Shown here: positions 51,507-61,330 of the stretch, piece by piece | How positions within the stretch are numbered: position 1 is the first letter of the stretch | How the letters are laid out: each line of letters begins with the position of its first letter | Assembly (NCBI GenBank): GCA_046582115.1 | Contig: JAYGFA010000088.1 | Location: 4,277 to 68,276, forward strand | Direction: 5' to 3' | Source: UBA11889 sp046582115 | Lineage (GTDB): Bacteria > Pseudomonadota > Gammaproteobacteria > Pseudomonadales > Azotimanducaceae | Length of the DNA: 64,000 nt | Made by a program: the position numbers and the translations under genes | The notes under the pieces: model-generated | Told to the model about the DNA's origin: nothing | What the model saw: only the letters and a program-made list of their open reading frames with translations | The model's database searches: none

Positions 51507-52382
51507 ATGACAACTCCGCGAAAACTTCACGCCGTAATCGAACTGATGCGTCTCGATCGACCCGTAGGCACGCTTTTGTTGTTGTGGCCCACCCTCACGG
51601 CGCTGTGGCTTGCCGCCGAAGACGTCCCTAATTTCTGGGTCCTCTGTGTATTTATCGCCGGAACTTTCATCATGCGTGCTGCAGGGTGCGTCGCCAACGA
51701 CATCGTTGATCGTAATATCGACCCTTTTGTCGAGCGGACTAAATCCCGTCCGCTCGCCGAGGGGCGCTTGAGTCTATTGGAGGCACTCACCGTATTCGCT
51801 GTCCTATCCACTCTCGGACTTGCGTTGATCTTCACACTAAACGTCATTACGCGTTGGATGGCTGTTGTGGGGTTTTGTATTGCCATCATTTATCCATTCA
51901 TGAAACGCGTCACGTTTTTCCCCCAAATCATTCTCGGTATCGCGTTTAGCTGGGGCATACTCATGGCTTCAACAGCGGTTCGCGGCAATCTTAGCCTTCC
52001 CATCTGTCTATTTTTCCTAATGAGCGTCATTTGGATCGTCGCTTACGATACCGAGTACGCCATGGTTGATCGGAGGGATGATCGCGCCATTGGCTTGAAA
52101 TCCACCGCTCTTCTATTAGGAGATTGGGATCGCTTTGCCATCGGACTCATGCAATCGCTCTCGGTGATACTGTTGTTCCTGCTGGGTAAATATTGCGGTT
52201 TTCAGACGCCCTATTCTTTGGCGGTCGCCACCGTCGCCGGCTTGTTTATCTACCAACAAATTTTGATCCGTGGGCGTGAAGAAACTCGCTGCTTTAAGGC
52301 CTTCGGTAACAACACATGGGTCGGGTTTGCCATCTTTATCGGGGTCGTTTTGGAACACCTAATCGGAACAGTCTCGACGTGA
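51507..52382 (+). CDS. ubiA: 4-hydroxybenzoate polyprenyltransferase
   Basis: UbiA attaches the isoprenoid tail to 4-hydroxybenzoate in ubiquinone synthesis at the inner membrane. The 291-residue protein has about nine membrane segments and both Asp-rich sites: CVANDIVDRNIDPFVERTKS (first) and YDTEYAMVDRRDDRAIGLKS (second). N-terminal RLDRPVGTLLLLWPTL is diagnostic. ubiC, which makes 4-hydroxybenzoate and usually precedes ubiA, is absent. The stop overlaps the GTG of the TRAP small permease gene (GTGA). Confidence 0.96.
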   Translation: MTTPRKLHAVIELMRLDRPVGTLLLLWPTLTALWLAAEDVPNFWVLCVFIAGTFIMRAAGCVANDIVDRNIDPFVERTKSRPLAEGRLSLLEALTVFAVLSTLGLALIFTLNVITRWMAVVGFCIAIIYPFMKRVTFFPQIILGIAFSWGILMASTAVRGNLSLPICLFFLMSVIWIVAYDTEYAMVDRRDDRAIGLKSTALLLGDWDRFAIGLMQSLSVILLFLLGKYCGFQTPYSLAVATVAGLFIYQQILIRGREETRCFKAFGNNTWVGFAIFIGVVLEHLIGTVST

Positions 52383-52861
52383 AAACCGACACCCTAATTG
52401 AGATCACCGGACGCGCCGTCTCGTGGCTTACCCTGGCGATGGTCGTTACCACTTGTACGGTCGTCGTATTACGTTATGTCTTCGGTACCGGCGCCATCGT
52501 GCTTCAAGAATCCGTGACCTACATGCACTCCTTGGTTTTCATGCTTGGTCTTTCGTACGCACTTAAACATGATGGCCATGTGCGCGTTGATCTCTTCTTT
52601 GCTCGCCTCTCCGAGCGCTCTAGAGTGAAAATAAATTTGATCGGCCATTTAATCTTTCTTTTGCCTTTGTGTTTGGTCATTGCTGTGGAGAGCTTCGATT
52701 ACGTCGTGCGTTCGTGGATGATCTACGAAGGTTCTCCTGAAGTGGGTGGAATCCCCGGTGTTTATTTATTAAAAACGTTAATTCCTCTCTCCGCACTCCT
52801 GTTGTTAGCGCAAGCAATTGCAGAAGCCCTGCGGGCTTACCGCATATTACGCCGTGATTGA
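52379..52861 (+). CDS. TRAP transporter small permease (DctQ family)
   Basis: This is the small membrane subunit of a tripartite ATP-independent periplasmic transporter. It has 160 residues and four membrane segments, with VVLRYVFGTGAIVLQESVTY, then HSLVFMLGLSYALKHDGHVR, then VDLFF, the typical DctQ stretch. It starts at a GTG overlapping the ubiA stop and overlaps dctM by 8 bp. The linkage to ubiA is tight although the functions differ. Confidence 0.93.
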   Translation: MKTDTLIEITGRAVSWLTLAMVVTTCTVVVLRYVFGTGAIVLQESVTYMHSLVFMLGLSYALKHDGHVRVDLFFARLSERSRVKINLIGHLIFLLPLCLVIAVESFDYVVRSWMIYEGSPEVGGIPGVYLLKTLIPLSALLLLAQAIAEALRAYRILRRD

Positions 52862-54221
52862 ATACATCCCCTTACTGATGTTTGCAGTCGTGTTTTTGGC
52901 ATTGCTCGCCGGTTACGCGGTCGCCCCAACGCTTGGAGGCGTCGCACTTCTATTCGCTGTTGTTGGCGGGTCCGCGGGCATATTCGACCTCAATAGCCTT
53001 GGATTCTTGCCCCTTCGACTCTACGGAATCATGACAAACCAGATCCTGATTGCCGTGCCGCTGTTCGTGATGATGGGCATAACTCTTGAGCGTACGCGGA
53101 TTGCTGAAACATTACTCGAGAGCATGGCAAGGCTAATGGGCCGAATGCCTGGTGGATTAGGTATCGCTGTCATTATCGTGGGTATGTTGATGGCAGCCAG
53201 CACTGGCATCGTTGGTGCCACCGTCGTCATGATGGGCTTACTCGCGTTACCTTCCCTCTTGAGACACGGGTATGAGCCGAGCTTCGCCAGCGGGATGATT
53301 GCGGCCACAGGGACACTAGGACAAATCATTCCGCCTTCAATCGCCTTGGTGTTGTTAGGCGATGTTCTTTCAAACGCCTATCAGCAAGCCCAAATAAGTC
53401 AGGGCATATTTGCTCCCAAAACGGTGTCTGTCGGCGACCTTTTTGCGGGCGCACTCATTCCAGGTCTCGTCTTGGTGCTGTTGTACGCAACCTATGTACT
53501 TTCCCGAGCCTTCTACCAGCCTAAATCGGCACCCGCCGCTCGCGCAGAAACCGACTCCGGCCCGCTTGTCGTCGCGCTCACCAAGGGCTTAGCACCCCCG
53601 CTCGTGCTTATCGCCGCGGTTCTCGGCTCCATCTTGCTTGGGTACGCCACACCAACTGAGGCTGCAGCTGTAGGGGCGATGGGAGCTTTATTACTCGCCA
53701 TTGTGTACCGGGCCCTTAGCCGAAAAATTCTTCAGGAAATTATGCGGGCCACCGTTTTGACCACCTCTATGGTGTTTTTCATTCTTATCGGCGCATCCAT
53801 ATTCTCACTGGTGTTCCGTGGTTACGGCGGCGACGACCTAATCGCTGCCTTGTTTACCGATATGCCCGGCGGCCAATGGACGGCGATTGGCATCGTCATG
53901 TTGGTCATATTCCTGCTCGGTTTCATCCTCGACTTTATCGAAATTACGTACGTCGTCGTGCCCATCGTCGGACCAGTACTGTTGAGCATGGGGGTAGATC
54001 CGATCTGGCTCGGCGTCATGATCGCAGTCAACCTCCAAACATCTTTCCTTACGCCGCCATTTGGGTTTGCTCTCTTCTATCTCAGAGGCGTCGCGCCGGA
54101 AACTATCGCGACTTCAGACATCTACCGAGGCGTCGTCCCGTTCATCGGGTTGCAGCTGCTTCTCTTGTTGTTGCTGGTAGCAGTGCCTACGTTGGCGACG
54201 TGGTTACCGAATCAACTCTGA
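52854..54221 (+). CDS. TRAP transporter large permease (DctM family)
   Basis: This is the transport channel subunit, 455 residues from GTG 52854 and about 12 membrane segments. Typical pieces are LIAVPLFVMMGITLERTRIA, GGLGIAVIIVGMLMAASTGI, GATVVMMGLLALPSLLRHGY, IIPPSIALVLLGD, GYATPTEAAAVGAMGALLLA and FLTPPFGFALFYLRGVAP. Uptake is driven by an ion gradient (Na+ in studied members). It ends 9 bp from the convergent binding-protein gene, so the three TRAP parts are encoded by two converging transcripts. Confidence 0.94.
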   Translation: MIEYIPLLMFAVVFLALLAGYAVAPTLGGVALLFAVVGGSAGIFDLNSLGFLPLRLYGIMTNQILIAVPLFVMMGITLERTRIAETLLESMARLMGRMPGGLGIAVIIVGMLMAASTGIVGATVVMMGLLALPSLLRHGYEPSFASGMIAATGTLGQIIPPSIALVLLGDVLSNAYQQAQISQGIFAPKTVSVGDLFAGALIPGLVLVLLYATYVLSRAFYQPKSAPAARAETDSGPLVVALTKGLAPPLVLIAAVLGSILLGYATPTEAAAVGAMGALLLAIVYRALSRKILQEIMRATVLTTSMVFFILIGASIFSLVFRGYGGDDLIAALFTDMPGGQWTAIGIVMLVIFLLGFILDFIEITYVVVPIVGPVLLSMGVDPIWLGVMIAVNLQTSFLTPPFGFALFYLRGVAPETIATSDIYRGVVPFIGLQLLLLLLLVAVPTLATWLPNQL

Positions 54222-54230
54222 GGCGAGTTC

Positions 54231-55325
54231 TCACTGGACGTCCCGTGCATTGATATACGCCTGTTCGGAAATTGCGTGGTATTCGCGTACGTTGTCGGCA
54301 AAGTCCCTATAGGACTCCAGTATTCGATTCGCCAAGGGATCGTCGCCCGCTGTCTCCGCAACAAGTTCTCTAGAGATTTTTGCGAATTCCTTGATAACGT
54401 CATCTGGAAGCCGGCGTAATTCAACCCCGTGTTCCTCTACCAAGACTTTGAGAGCTGCGTTGTTGCGGGCCGTGAATTCGTCGAGTACATCCTGGTTTAT
54501 CGCACGGGTCGCTACTTCCAATATGGCTTGTAGATCCTTGGGTAGTCCTCGCCAAGCCTCCGCATTAACAATCGCTTCCAACGTGGTGCCGGGTTCATGC
54601 CAGCCCGGGTAGTAGTAGTACTTCCCGACTTCGTGCAGCCCAAAGGCAAGGTCGTTGTACGGCCCAACCCATTCTGTCGCGTCGATCACGCCCGTCTGCA
54701 TAGACGTGTACATCTCACTTCCCGGCATGGCGACGGCAATCCCTCCTGCCCGTTGGAATACTGCCCCTCCTAGTCCTGGGATCCGCATTTTTAACCCACG
54801 AATATCATCAAGCGATCGAATTTCTCGGTTGAACCAGCCCGCCATTTGTACGCCCGAGTTCCCGGCAGCCATAGGAATTAGTCCAAACGGTTCGTAAAGT
54901 TCGCGCCAAAGCGCCATCCCGCCACCATGGTGTAACCAGCCATTCATCTCCTGAGCGGTCATACCAAAAGGCACGGTTGCAAACACTGCGGCTATCGGGA
55001 TCTTGCCACGCCAATAATATGCGGCTCCATGTCCCATCTCGGCAGTACCTGAAGAAACAGCATCAAATACCTCCAGTTCAGGCACCAGCTCGCCGCCTCC
55101 ATATACCTTTATCCGCAGTCGGCCTGCCGACATCTCGTCAATCAGCTCGGCAAGCTTTTCGGGCGCCGTTCCAAGCGCCGGAAAATTTTTGGGCCAGGTT
55201 GTAATCAACTTCCACTGGTAAGTTGCCTCGGGTACGCCAAACTCAGCTTCTGTTACACCCCTGGAACGCGTTCCGTTGTCACAACTTGCAATAAGAGCCA
55301 GTGTCAAAAAGAAGAGTCTTTTCAT
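54231..55325 (-). CDS. TRAP transporter substrate-binding lipoprotein (TakP-like DctP)
   Basis: This periplasmic binding protein of 364 residues collects the substrate for the DctQM permease encoded opposite. It has a lipoprotein signal with lipobox IASC (Cys15 from ATG 55325), so it is anchored to a membrane. ITTWPKNFPALGTAPEKLAE, GELVPELEVFDAVSSGTAEM, LKMRIPGLGG with the Arg that binds the substrate carboxylate, and IDATEWVGPYNDLAFGLHEV match the TakP-like subgroup, whose studied member binds 2-oxo acids such as pyruvate. The substrate is inferred only from the subgroup. It starts 2 bp after the uvrD stop, an unusual linkage. Confidence 0.93.
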   Translation of the reverse strand: MKRLFFLTLALIASCDNGTRSRGVTEAEFGVPEATYQWKLITTWPKNFPALGTAPEKLAELIDEMSAGRLRIKVYGGGELVPELEVFDAVSSGTAEMGHGAAYYWRGKIPIAAVFATVPFGMTAQEMNGWLHHGGGMALWRELYEPFGLIPMAAGNSGVQMAGWFNREIRSLDDIRGLKMRIPGLGGAVFQRAGGIAVAMPGSEMYTSMQTGVIDATEWVGPYNDLAFGLHEVGKYYYYPGWHEPGTTLEAIVNAEAWRGLPKDLQAILEVATRAINQDVLDEFTARNNAALKVLVEEHGVELRRLPDDVIKEFAKISRELVAETAGDDPLANRILESYRDFADNVREYHAISEQAYINARDVQ

Positions 55326-55327
55326 GT

Positions 55328-57526
55328 TCAGTCCAACTGCTCGAGATTTGCATAACCAGGCATGAGCCACTTCGACCCCACCTGGGCAAAATTCACCTGT
55401 ACGCGAGCCCGCTCCCCCTGACCCTCGTATTGCAATACCACACCTTCACCAAATTTCTTATGGGCGACGCGCTGACCAATTTGTAATTCTCCTTCGGCTT
55501 TTGAAGCATTGGCATCTACTCCTACTTTTCCCACGCCAAGTGCTTTGGTCATAGCACCGCCGAGGCGCACTTCCTCAAGGTACTCTTTCGGTATTTCGAT
55601 AAGAAACCGCGAGGGTCCATTGTAGGAATCCGTGCCGTAAAGACGACGTATTTCCGCATAGGTCAAATAGAGCTGACGCATCGCGCGGGTTACCCCGACG
55701 TACGCAAGACGGCGCTCCTCTTCCATACGCCCCGGTTCCTCGAGTGACATACGATGCGGGAACAGGCCCTCTTCCATACCGGATAGAAACACCAGCGGAA
55801 ATTCCAATCCTTTAGCCGAATGTAGCGTCATCAATTGCACCGAGGGGCCAACTTCTGCCTGGTGCTCGCCACCTTCGAGCGCGGCTTGGTCGAGAAATTC
55901 ATTTAGTTCAGTGACGGGCTCGTTGTCACTACCATCTTCTGCCAGTGGAAAGACCAAGTCGTCCCTAAACTGGCGACAGGCCACGAAGAGCTCTTCTAAG
56001 TTTTCCTTGCGGGCAAGCCCACGTTCGCCACGTTCTTTTAGGTGGTATTCGATTAAGCCGGAGACCTCCACGCAGCGCTCTGCAATGATGTGTAGCGGAG
56101 CATCATTCAACTCCGCAGCCAGCTCATCAATAAGGCCCAAGAATTTCGAGAGAAGTGTTGCCGGTCGACTTTTAAACAGCTTTTCGTTCAACCCTTCTTT
56201 TGTGGCTTGCCATAGCGATATGCCGCGAGTCCTCGCGACTCCACGGAGTGCATCTAACGTTTTGTCGCCGATACCACGTGGCGGTGTATTGATCACACGT
56301 TCGAACGCGACATCAGAGTGACGATCGCTTACGAGTCGCATGTATGCCAGCGCGTTTCGAATCTCCGCCCTCTCGAAAAAACGGAATCCACCATATATTC
56401 GGTAAGGTATATCACTGCGCAACAGAGCTTCTTCTAAGACCCGTGACTGCGCATTACTTCTGTAGAGAATAGCCACTTCGTCCGCACTCGCGCCTTGATC
56501 GATCCACTCTTGAGTGCGGTCCGCAATAAATCGAGCTTCGTCTTGTTCGTTGTACCCCGAGTAAACGCGTATTGAGTCGCCGGCGCCGGCGTCGGTCCAT
56601 AGCTCTTTGCCCAGACGATTTACATTGTTGCCAATGAGCGCATTAGCAGCCGAGAGTATCGTGCCCGTCGATCGGTAATTTTGTTCCAGGCGAATGACAT
56701 CCACGGGGCTAAAGTCTTTCGAAAATTGGTGAATATTTTCGACCCGGGCGCCACGCCAGCCGTATATTGATTGATCATCGTCGCCCACCGCCATGATGCG
56801 GCCAGATTTCCCAGCAAGTACTCGTAGCCATGCATATTGAATCGCGTTGGTATCCTGGAACTCATCGACCAACAAGTGACTAAATCGACGCTGATAATGC
56901 GCAAGCAACTCTGGATTTTCCAGCCACAGCTCGTGGCTTCTAAGCAGAAGTTCCGCAAAGTCGACCAGGCCACCCTGCTGACATAAAGCTTCGTATGACT
57001 CATACACCTTGAGATGTGTTATTTCGAATAAGTCGTCGGAAGCCGGCACTTGGTTTGCCCGTCGTCCCTCGTCTTTCTGCCCATTGATGAACCAGACCGC
57101 CTGCCGCGGTGGCCACTTATGTTCGTCCAGGTCAAATGTTCGCATCACGCGTTTCACAAGACGCAATTGGTCATCCGCATCAAGTATCTGAAAATTTTGT
57201 GGTAGTCCGGCTTCCTGCCAATGCATTCGCAACAGTCGATGGGCAATACCGTGAAACGTTCCTACCCAAAGTGTTCGACCCGACATATTGAGGAGAGTTT
57301 CTGCTCGCGAACGCATTTCGGCAGCCGCTTTGTTCGTGAAGGTGACAGCCATCACACTCTGTGGCGTTGCGCCTTCGGCCGCGACGAGCCAAGCAATCCG
57401 GTGAACGAGCACTCGAGTCTTCCCGGAACCCGCTCCGGCGACGATTAAATGGTTGCCTACAGGGGCTGTTACCGCTTCGCGCTGACGCTCATTTAAGCCA
57501 TCTAGAATGGTTGATATGTCTTCCAA
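55328..57526 (-). CDS. uvrD: DNA helicase II (UvrD)
   Basis: UvrD is the superfamily 1A helicase of nucleotide-excision and mismatch repair. The 732-residue protein begins (TTG 57526) with ILDGLNERQREAVTAPVGNH. It has Walker A GAGSGKTRVLVHRIAWL, the AVTFTNKAAAEMRSR motif Ia, HLLVDEFQDTNAIQY (motif II), GDDDQSIYGWRGA (III), TLHSAKGLEFPLVFL and VGVTRAMRQLYLTYA (VI), and a C-terminal Tudor-like segment (AHKKFGEGVVLQYEGQGERA). It follows glmS by 72 bp on the same strand and is followed by the TRAP binding protein. Confidence 0.95.
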   Translation of the reverse strand: MEDISTILDGLNERQREAVTAPVGNHLIVAGAGSGKTRVLVHRIAWLVAAEGATPQSVMAVTFTNKAAAEMRSRAETLLNMSGRTLWVGTFHGIAHRLLRMHWQEAGLPQNFQILDADDQLRLVKRVMRTFDLDEHKWPPRQAVWFINGQKDEGRRANQVPASDDLFEITHLKVYESYEALCQQGGLVDFAELLLRSHELWLENPELLAHYQRRFSHLLVDEFQDTNAIQYAWLRVLAGKSGRIMAVGDDDQSIYGWRGARVENIHQFSKDFSPVDVIRLEQNYRSTGTILSAANALIGNNVNRLGKELWTDAGAGDSIRVYSGYNEQDEARFIADRTQEWIDQGASADEVAILYRSNAQSRVLEEALLRSDIPYRIYGGFRFFERAEIRNALAYMRLVSDRHSDVAFERVINTPPRGIGDKTLDALRGVARTRGISLWQATKEGLNEKLFKSRPATLLSKFLGLIDELAAELNDAPLHIIAERCVEVSGLIEYHLKERGERGLARKENLEELFVACRQFRDDLVFPLAEDGSDNEPVTELNEFLDQAALEGGEHQAEVGPSVQLMTLHSAKGLEFPLVFLSGMEEGLFPHRMSLEEPGRMEEERRLAYVGVTRAMRQLYLTYAEIRRLYGTDSYNGPSRFLIEIPKEYLEEVRLGGAMTKALGVGKVGVDANASKAEGELQIGQRVAHKKFGEGVVLQYEGQGERARVQVNFAQVGSKWLMPGYANLEQLD

Positions 57527-57598
57527 CGACTCGTTATCTAACCCTGTGATGAATCCAACTTAAGGAAGTAGGGTTCTCGAACCCCCCACGACCCCAAT

Positions 57599-59434
57599 CT
57601 ATTCTACTGTGACGGACTTCGCGAGGTTTCGGGGCTGATCAACGTCGGTACCTCGGAGAACGGCTACGTGATAGGCCAAAAGTTGGAGCGGTATCGCGTA
57701 GGTAATAGGAGCGAGCGCTTCGTGGATACTTGGGAGTTCAATAACCGAGACATCGTCCGATGAGTTGAAGCCGGCCGCAGCATCCGAAAAAACGTAAAGT
57801 CTTCCGCCACGCGCACGAACTTCCTGTAAGTTCGACCGGACTTTCTCAAGCAACTCATTCCCAGGTGCTATGGCAACCACCGGCATATCTTCATCTACAA
57901 GTGCTAAGGGACCATGTTTCAGTTCGCCCGCTGGATAGCCCTCTGCATGAATATATGCAACCTCTTTCAGTTTAAGGGCGCCTTCAAGGGCTATCGGATA
58001 AAGAGTCCCTCGTCCTAAAAATAGCGCGTTTGGCCGTTCCATAATCTCTTCGGCCATACTTGAGATTTGAGCTTCCAGGGAGAGGACTTCTTCTATTACT
58101 CTATCTAGTTCCGTAAGCGAGCGAACCAGCTCAAGCTCTGTACTCCGGTTAAGTTTGTACCGTCTTCCGAGAAGAATTGTAAGCAGCATAAGATCGACGA
58201 GCTGGGCGGTGAATGCCTTTGTCGACGCAACACCTATTTCCGTACCGGCATTCATGAAGAATGCGAATTCAGATTCGCGAGCAAGGCTGCTGGTTGGGAC
58301 ATTACATATCGTCATGGTGTGGCCAAACCCCGCATCTTCCGCAATACGAAGCGCTGCGAGTGTATCCGCCGTTTCACCCGACTGAGACAACGAGACAAAT
58401 AGCGCTTTGGGTGGAACAACGAGCGATCGATAGCGAAACTCGGAGGCGATCTCGACGTTGCATGGAATTCCCGCGATTTCCTCCATCCAGTATCGCGCCA
58501 CACTAGCCGCGTAATAACTGGTTCCGCAGCCCACAAGCGTTATTGATTCTGTCTCATCGAGAATACTTGAGGCTTCTACTCCTAACGCTGCCTCTAACAC
58601 CCTTTCGGCGCCGATTCGGCCTTCGAGCGTGCGCCGAACGACATGAGGTTGCTCATGAATTTCTTTCAGCATGTGATGTCGATATGCACCCTTATCCGTC
58701 TCGTCCGTTCCCGTCTGTACGCGAACCGATGTACGTATCACCGACTCATCATCAACGTTCCAGAAGGACAAGGCATCGGCAGTTATATCGACCAGATCGC
58801 CCCCTTCAAGATATATGAACCGATCCGTTACTGGCCGTAACGCCAATACGTCTGATGCAATGAAGTGCTCCCCGATACCAATCCCAACGACGAGCGGACT
58901 TCCTAATCGGGCTGCAATGATTCGCCCAGGTTCGTCGCGACACATTACGCCGATAGCGTACGCGCCCTCGAGGCGTTGGATGGCATCTTTAACAGCTCTC
59001 AGAAGATCTCCCGATGCCTCGTAGTAAGAATCTACAAGATGAACGATGACTTCGGAGTCTGTTTCGGATGTAAACGTGCATCCTGCGGCCTTTAGCTCGT
59101 CACGAAGCACCTCGAAATTCTCGATGATGCCATTATGGACCAAACAGATGCGGTCATTAGAAATGTGTGGATGGGCATTCTCTTTGCTGGGTGCACCATG
59201 CGTAGCCCAGCGCGTATGCGCAATCCCACTATGTCCGCTCATCGGTGCGCGCTTCACGTCCTCTCGAAGTTCGGCGACCTTGCCGAGAGTACGTCTACGG
59301 TCGATCGGAGTGGCCCCGTTTACTTGGACCGCGATACCCGCTGAGTCATAGCCTCGGTATTCAAGGCGCTGTAGCCCAGCGAGCAAGATCTCGTGTACAT
59401 CACGATGTGCTGTCGCACCTACAATGCCACACAT
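57599..59434 (-). CDS. glmS: glutamine-fructose-6-phosphate aminotransferase (isomerizing)
   Basis: GlmS makes glucosamine 6-phosphate, the entry to peptidoglycan and LPS amino sugars. It has 611 residues. The glutaminase domain starts with the nucleophile Cys2 (CGIVGATAHRD) and has LEYRGYDSAG and HTRWATHG. Two SIS isomerase domains follow, with CGTSYYAASVARYWMEEIAG, LSQSGETADTLAALR and LKLKEVAYIHAEGYPAGELK, then HGPLALVDE. The C-terminal tail is DQPRNLAKSVTVE. It lies 18 bp after glmU, as in E. coli; mRNA-level control by glmZ/glmY RNAs cannot be judged here. Confidence 0.97.
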   Translation of the reverse strand: MCGIVGATAHRDVHEILLAGLQRLEYRGYDSAGIAVQVNGATPIDRRRTLGKVAELREDVKRAPMSGHSGIAHTRWATHGAPSKENAHPHISNDRICLVHNGIIENFEVLRDELKAAGCTFTSETDSEVIVHLVDSYYEASGDLLRAVKDAIQRLEGAYAIGVMCRDEPGRIIAARLGSPLVVGIGIGEHFIASDVLALRPVTDRFIYLEGGDLVDITADALSFWNVDDESVIRTSVRVQTGTDETDKGAYRHHMLKEIHEQPHVVRRTLEGRIGAERVLEAALGVEASSILDETESITLVGCGTSYYAASVARYWMEEIAGIPCNVEIASEFRYRSLVVPPKALFVSLSQSGETADTLAALRIAEDAGFGHTMTICNVPTSSLARESEFAFFMNAGTEIGVASTKAFTAQLVDLMLLTILLGRRYKLNRSTELELVRSLTELDRVIEEVLSLEAQISSMAEEIMERPNALFLGRGTLYPIALEGALKLKEVAYIHAEGYPAGELKHGPLALVDEDMPVVAIAPGNELLEKVRSNLQEVRARGGRLYVFSDAAAGFNSSDDVSVIELPSIHEALAPITYAIPLQLLAYHVAVLRGTDVDQPRNLAKSVTVE

Positions 59435-59452
59435 ACTCTAGTCTTCGTCCCG

Positions 59453-60814
59453 TTACTTGCGCTTGGTCGGCGGTACCCAACCCTGAATGTTGCGTTGTCG
59501 CGCCCGACCGACGGCAAGATCCTCTGAGTCCACCTTCGACGTAATCGTTGATCCAGCGGCTACGTACGCACCATCACCAATAGCGAGCGGTGCGACAAGG
59601 GTGCTGTTGGTCCCTACGAATACACCATCCCCAATATGTGTTTCATTCTTATCCACACCATCGTAGTTACACGTAATGGTGCCAGCACCGATATTGCATT
59701 CGGCTCCAATGGTGCTATCGCCGAGGTAGGCCAGATGGTTTGCCTTGGTACCAGCGCCAATGATTGCTTTCTTGGTTTCAACGAAGTTCCCGATACGTGC
59801 GCCTTCCGCCAATTCTGTACCAGGGCGGATCCGCGCAAACGGGCCCAGGTGGCAATCGGACGCAATGACTGCTCCGTCAACTAAAGTATTAGCTTCGATC
59901 ACGACGTCATCCCCCAGTTCAGAATCCTTTACAACACACCCCGGGCCTATGGACACGTTTTTACCGATCACGACCGATCCTTCGACGATGACATTGACGT
60001 CGATAAAACAGTCCTGGCCTGCCGTAAGAGTTCCGCGCAAGTCCAATCGTGCCGGATCGGCTATGGTTACGCCGGCAGCCATTAGTCGTTCTGCCTCGCG
60101 GCGCTGAAAATGACGTTCTACAGCTGCAAGCTGAATACGATCATTAATCCCTTGGACCTCCTCGGGACATGTCGCGCCCACTCCGCTAACTTTTATACCC
60201 GAAGAAGCAGCGAGGCTGATCACATCTGTCAGATAGTATTCACCTTGCGAATTGCGTGTTTCTATCGATGCAAGCAATGGTGCCAATGTCGCGGCGGAAG
60301 CCGCCAATATACCTGTATTGACCTCTTTGATCGTTCTCTGCTGCTCCGTAGCATCCTGTTCTTCAATAATCGCGCTGATCTGCCCATCCGATTCCCTCAG
60401 TATTCGACCCAGGCCTTGGGGATCAGGCATCTCAACGGTGACGATACCGATGCCGTCTCCCGCAGCCGCAATGCATTGCTCAAGCGTCGTTTTCTTTATC
60501 AACGGGACATCGCCATAAAGCACTAGTACCGTCGCGGAGGGATCTACGTTATCCATCGCTTGTATCACGGCATGCCCTGTGCCTTTCTGCTCGCCCTGGT
60601 CCACCCAGGCGACGTCCGAAGTCTCAAGCCGGGCTTCAACTTCCGCTCTGCCATGTCCAACCACCACGTTTAGCGTCTCTGGATTCAAGTCGCTGGCAGT
60701 GTTTATCACATGTTCCAACAGGGGCCGGCCTCCTACGACGTGGAGAACCTTGGGAACAGACGACTGCATGCGTGTGCCCTGGCCGGCCGCCAAAACGATG
60801 ACTTCAAGCCGCAT
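59453..60814 (-). CDS. glmU: bifunctional N-acetylglucosamine-1-phosphate uridyltransferase/glucosamine-1-phosphate acetyltransferase
   Basis: GlmU makes UDP-GlcNAc. From the ATG at 60814 it has 453 residues; an upstream ATG (60841) adds nine unmatched residues. The N-terminal uridyltransferase domain has VIVLAAGQGTRMQSSVPKVL, LYGDVPL and EVNTGI. The C-terminal left-handed beta-helix acetyltransferase domain has RPGTELAEGARIGNFVETKK, ITCNYDGVDKNETHIGDGVF and GAYVAAGSTIT. Together with glmS it supplies the cell-wall precursor. It is probably read from the ATP synthase operon, being 90 bp after atpC. Confidence 0.97.
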   Translation of the reverse strand: MRLEVIVLAAGQGTRMQSSVPKVLHVVGGRPLLEHVINTASDLNPETLNVVVGHGRAEVEARLETSDVAWVDQGEQKGTGHAVIQAMDNVDPSATVLVLYGDVPLIKKTTLEQCIAAAGDGIGIVTVEMPDPQGLGRILRESDGQISAIIEEQDATEQQRTIKEVNTGILAASAATLAPLLASIETRNSQGEYYLTDVISLAASSGIKVSGVGATCPEEVQGINDRIQLAAVERHFQRREAERLMAAGVTIADPARLDLRGTLTAGQDCFIDVNVIVEGSVVIGKNVSIGPGCVVKDSELGDDVVIEANTLVDGAVIASDCHLGPFARIRPGTELAEGARIGNFVETKKAIIGAGTKANHLAYLGDSTIGAECNIGAGTITCNYDGVDKNETHIGDGVFVGTNSTLVAPLAIGDGAYVAAGSTITSKVDSEDLAVGRARQRNIQGWVPPTKRK

Positions 60815-60904
60815 TAAGGGACTCTCTACCTTGTGACGCAATGATTATACGTCTGGAAAAGGGGAATATGAGATCTGTGTTCGCGGGGCCGCTGCCCGAC
60901 ATCT

Positions 60905-61327
60905 TCAGCGACGGCGTTTGCGCAATTCTGCCAACGTCCTCTCTCTTGCAGTCGCTTCTGCAAGTTGTGACATAGCGCGAGAATAATCGAAATCTGCAGC
61001 GTGTTCGGAGATGTCCCTTTCCGCCTGCTCCCTGGCTTCCTGAGCCGCAGCTTCGTCAATGTCATCAGCATGCAAGGCCGTATCAGCAAGTACGGTTACA
61101 ACACCCGGCTGAATCTCCAGGAATCCACCCGACGCAAAATAAACGTCGTCGTCACCATCTTCGAATTGCAGACGCACAGGACCAGGCGCAATGCCCGTCA
61201 GGAGCGGGGTGTGGTTTGGCAGAATGCCCAACTCTCCCATCGTCCCTTTAACGGAAACCCTTGTGACTCGGCCGGAGAAAATTTCTTTCTCGGCGCTGAC
61301 GATATTGCACTGCATAGTGTTTGCCAC
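60905..61327 (-). CDS. atpC: ATP synthase F1 epsilon subunit
   Basis: The epsilon subunit of the central stalk regulates and couples F1. The 140-residue protein has NIVSAEKEIFSGRVTRVSVK and GTMGELGILPNHTPLLTGIA, the beta-sandwich signatures, and a C-terminal helical hairpin (EREQAERDISEHAAD-like charged region). Start is GTG 61327 or ATG 61315 four codons later. It follows atpD by 3 bp. Confidence 0.96.
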   Translation of the reverse strand: MANTMQCNIVSAEKEIFSGRVTRVSVKGTMGELGILPNHTPLLTGIAPGPVRLQFEDGDDDVYFASGGFLEIQPGVVTVLADTALHADDIDEAAAQEAREQAERDISEHAADFDYSRAMSQLAEATARERTLAELRKRRR

Positions 61328-61330
61328 GGT

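Noticed and set aside
49978..55325. Mobile element carrying the transport genes
   Set aside because: No transposase, integrase, direct repeats or tRNA edge; the symporter, rubA and ubiA sit in a recognisable ancestral neighbourhood.
57571..57584. Terminator between glmS and uvrD (GGGTTC/GAACCC)
   Set aside because: The stem is short, the loop is very small and there is no T run on the relevant strand.
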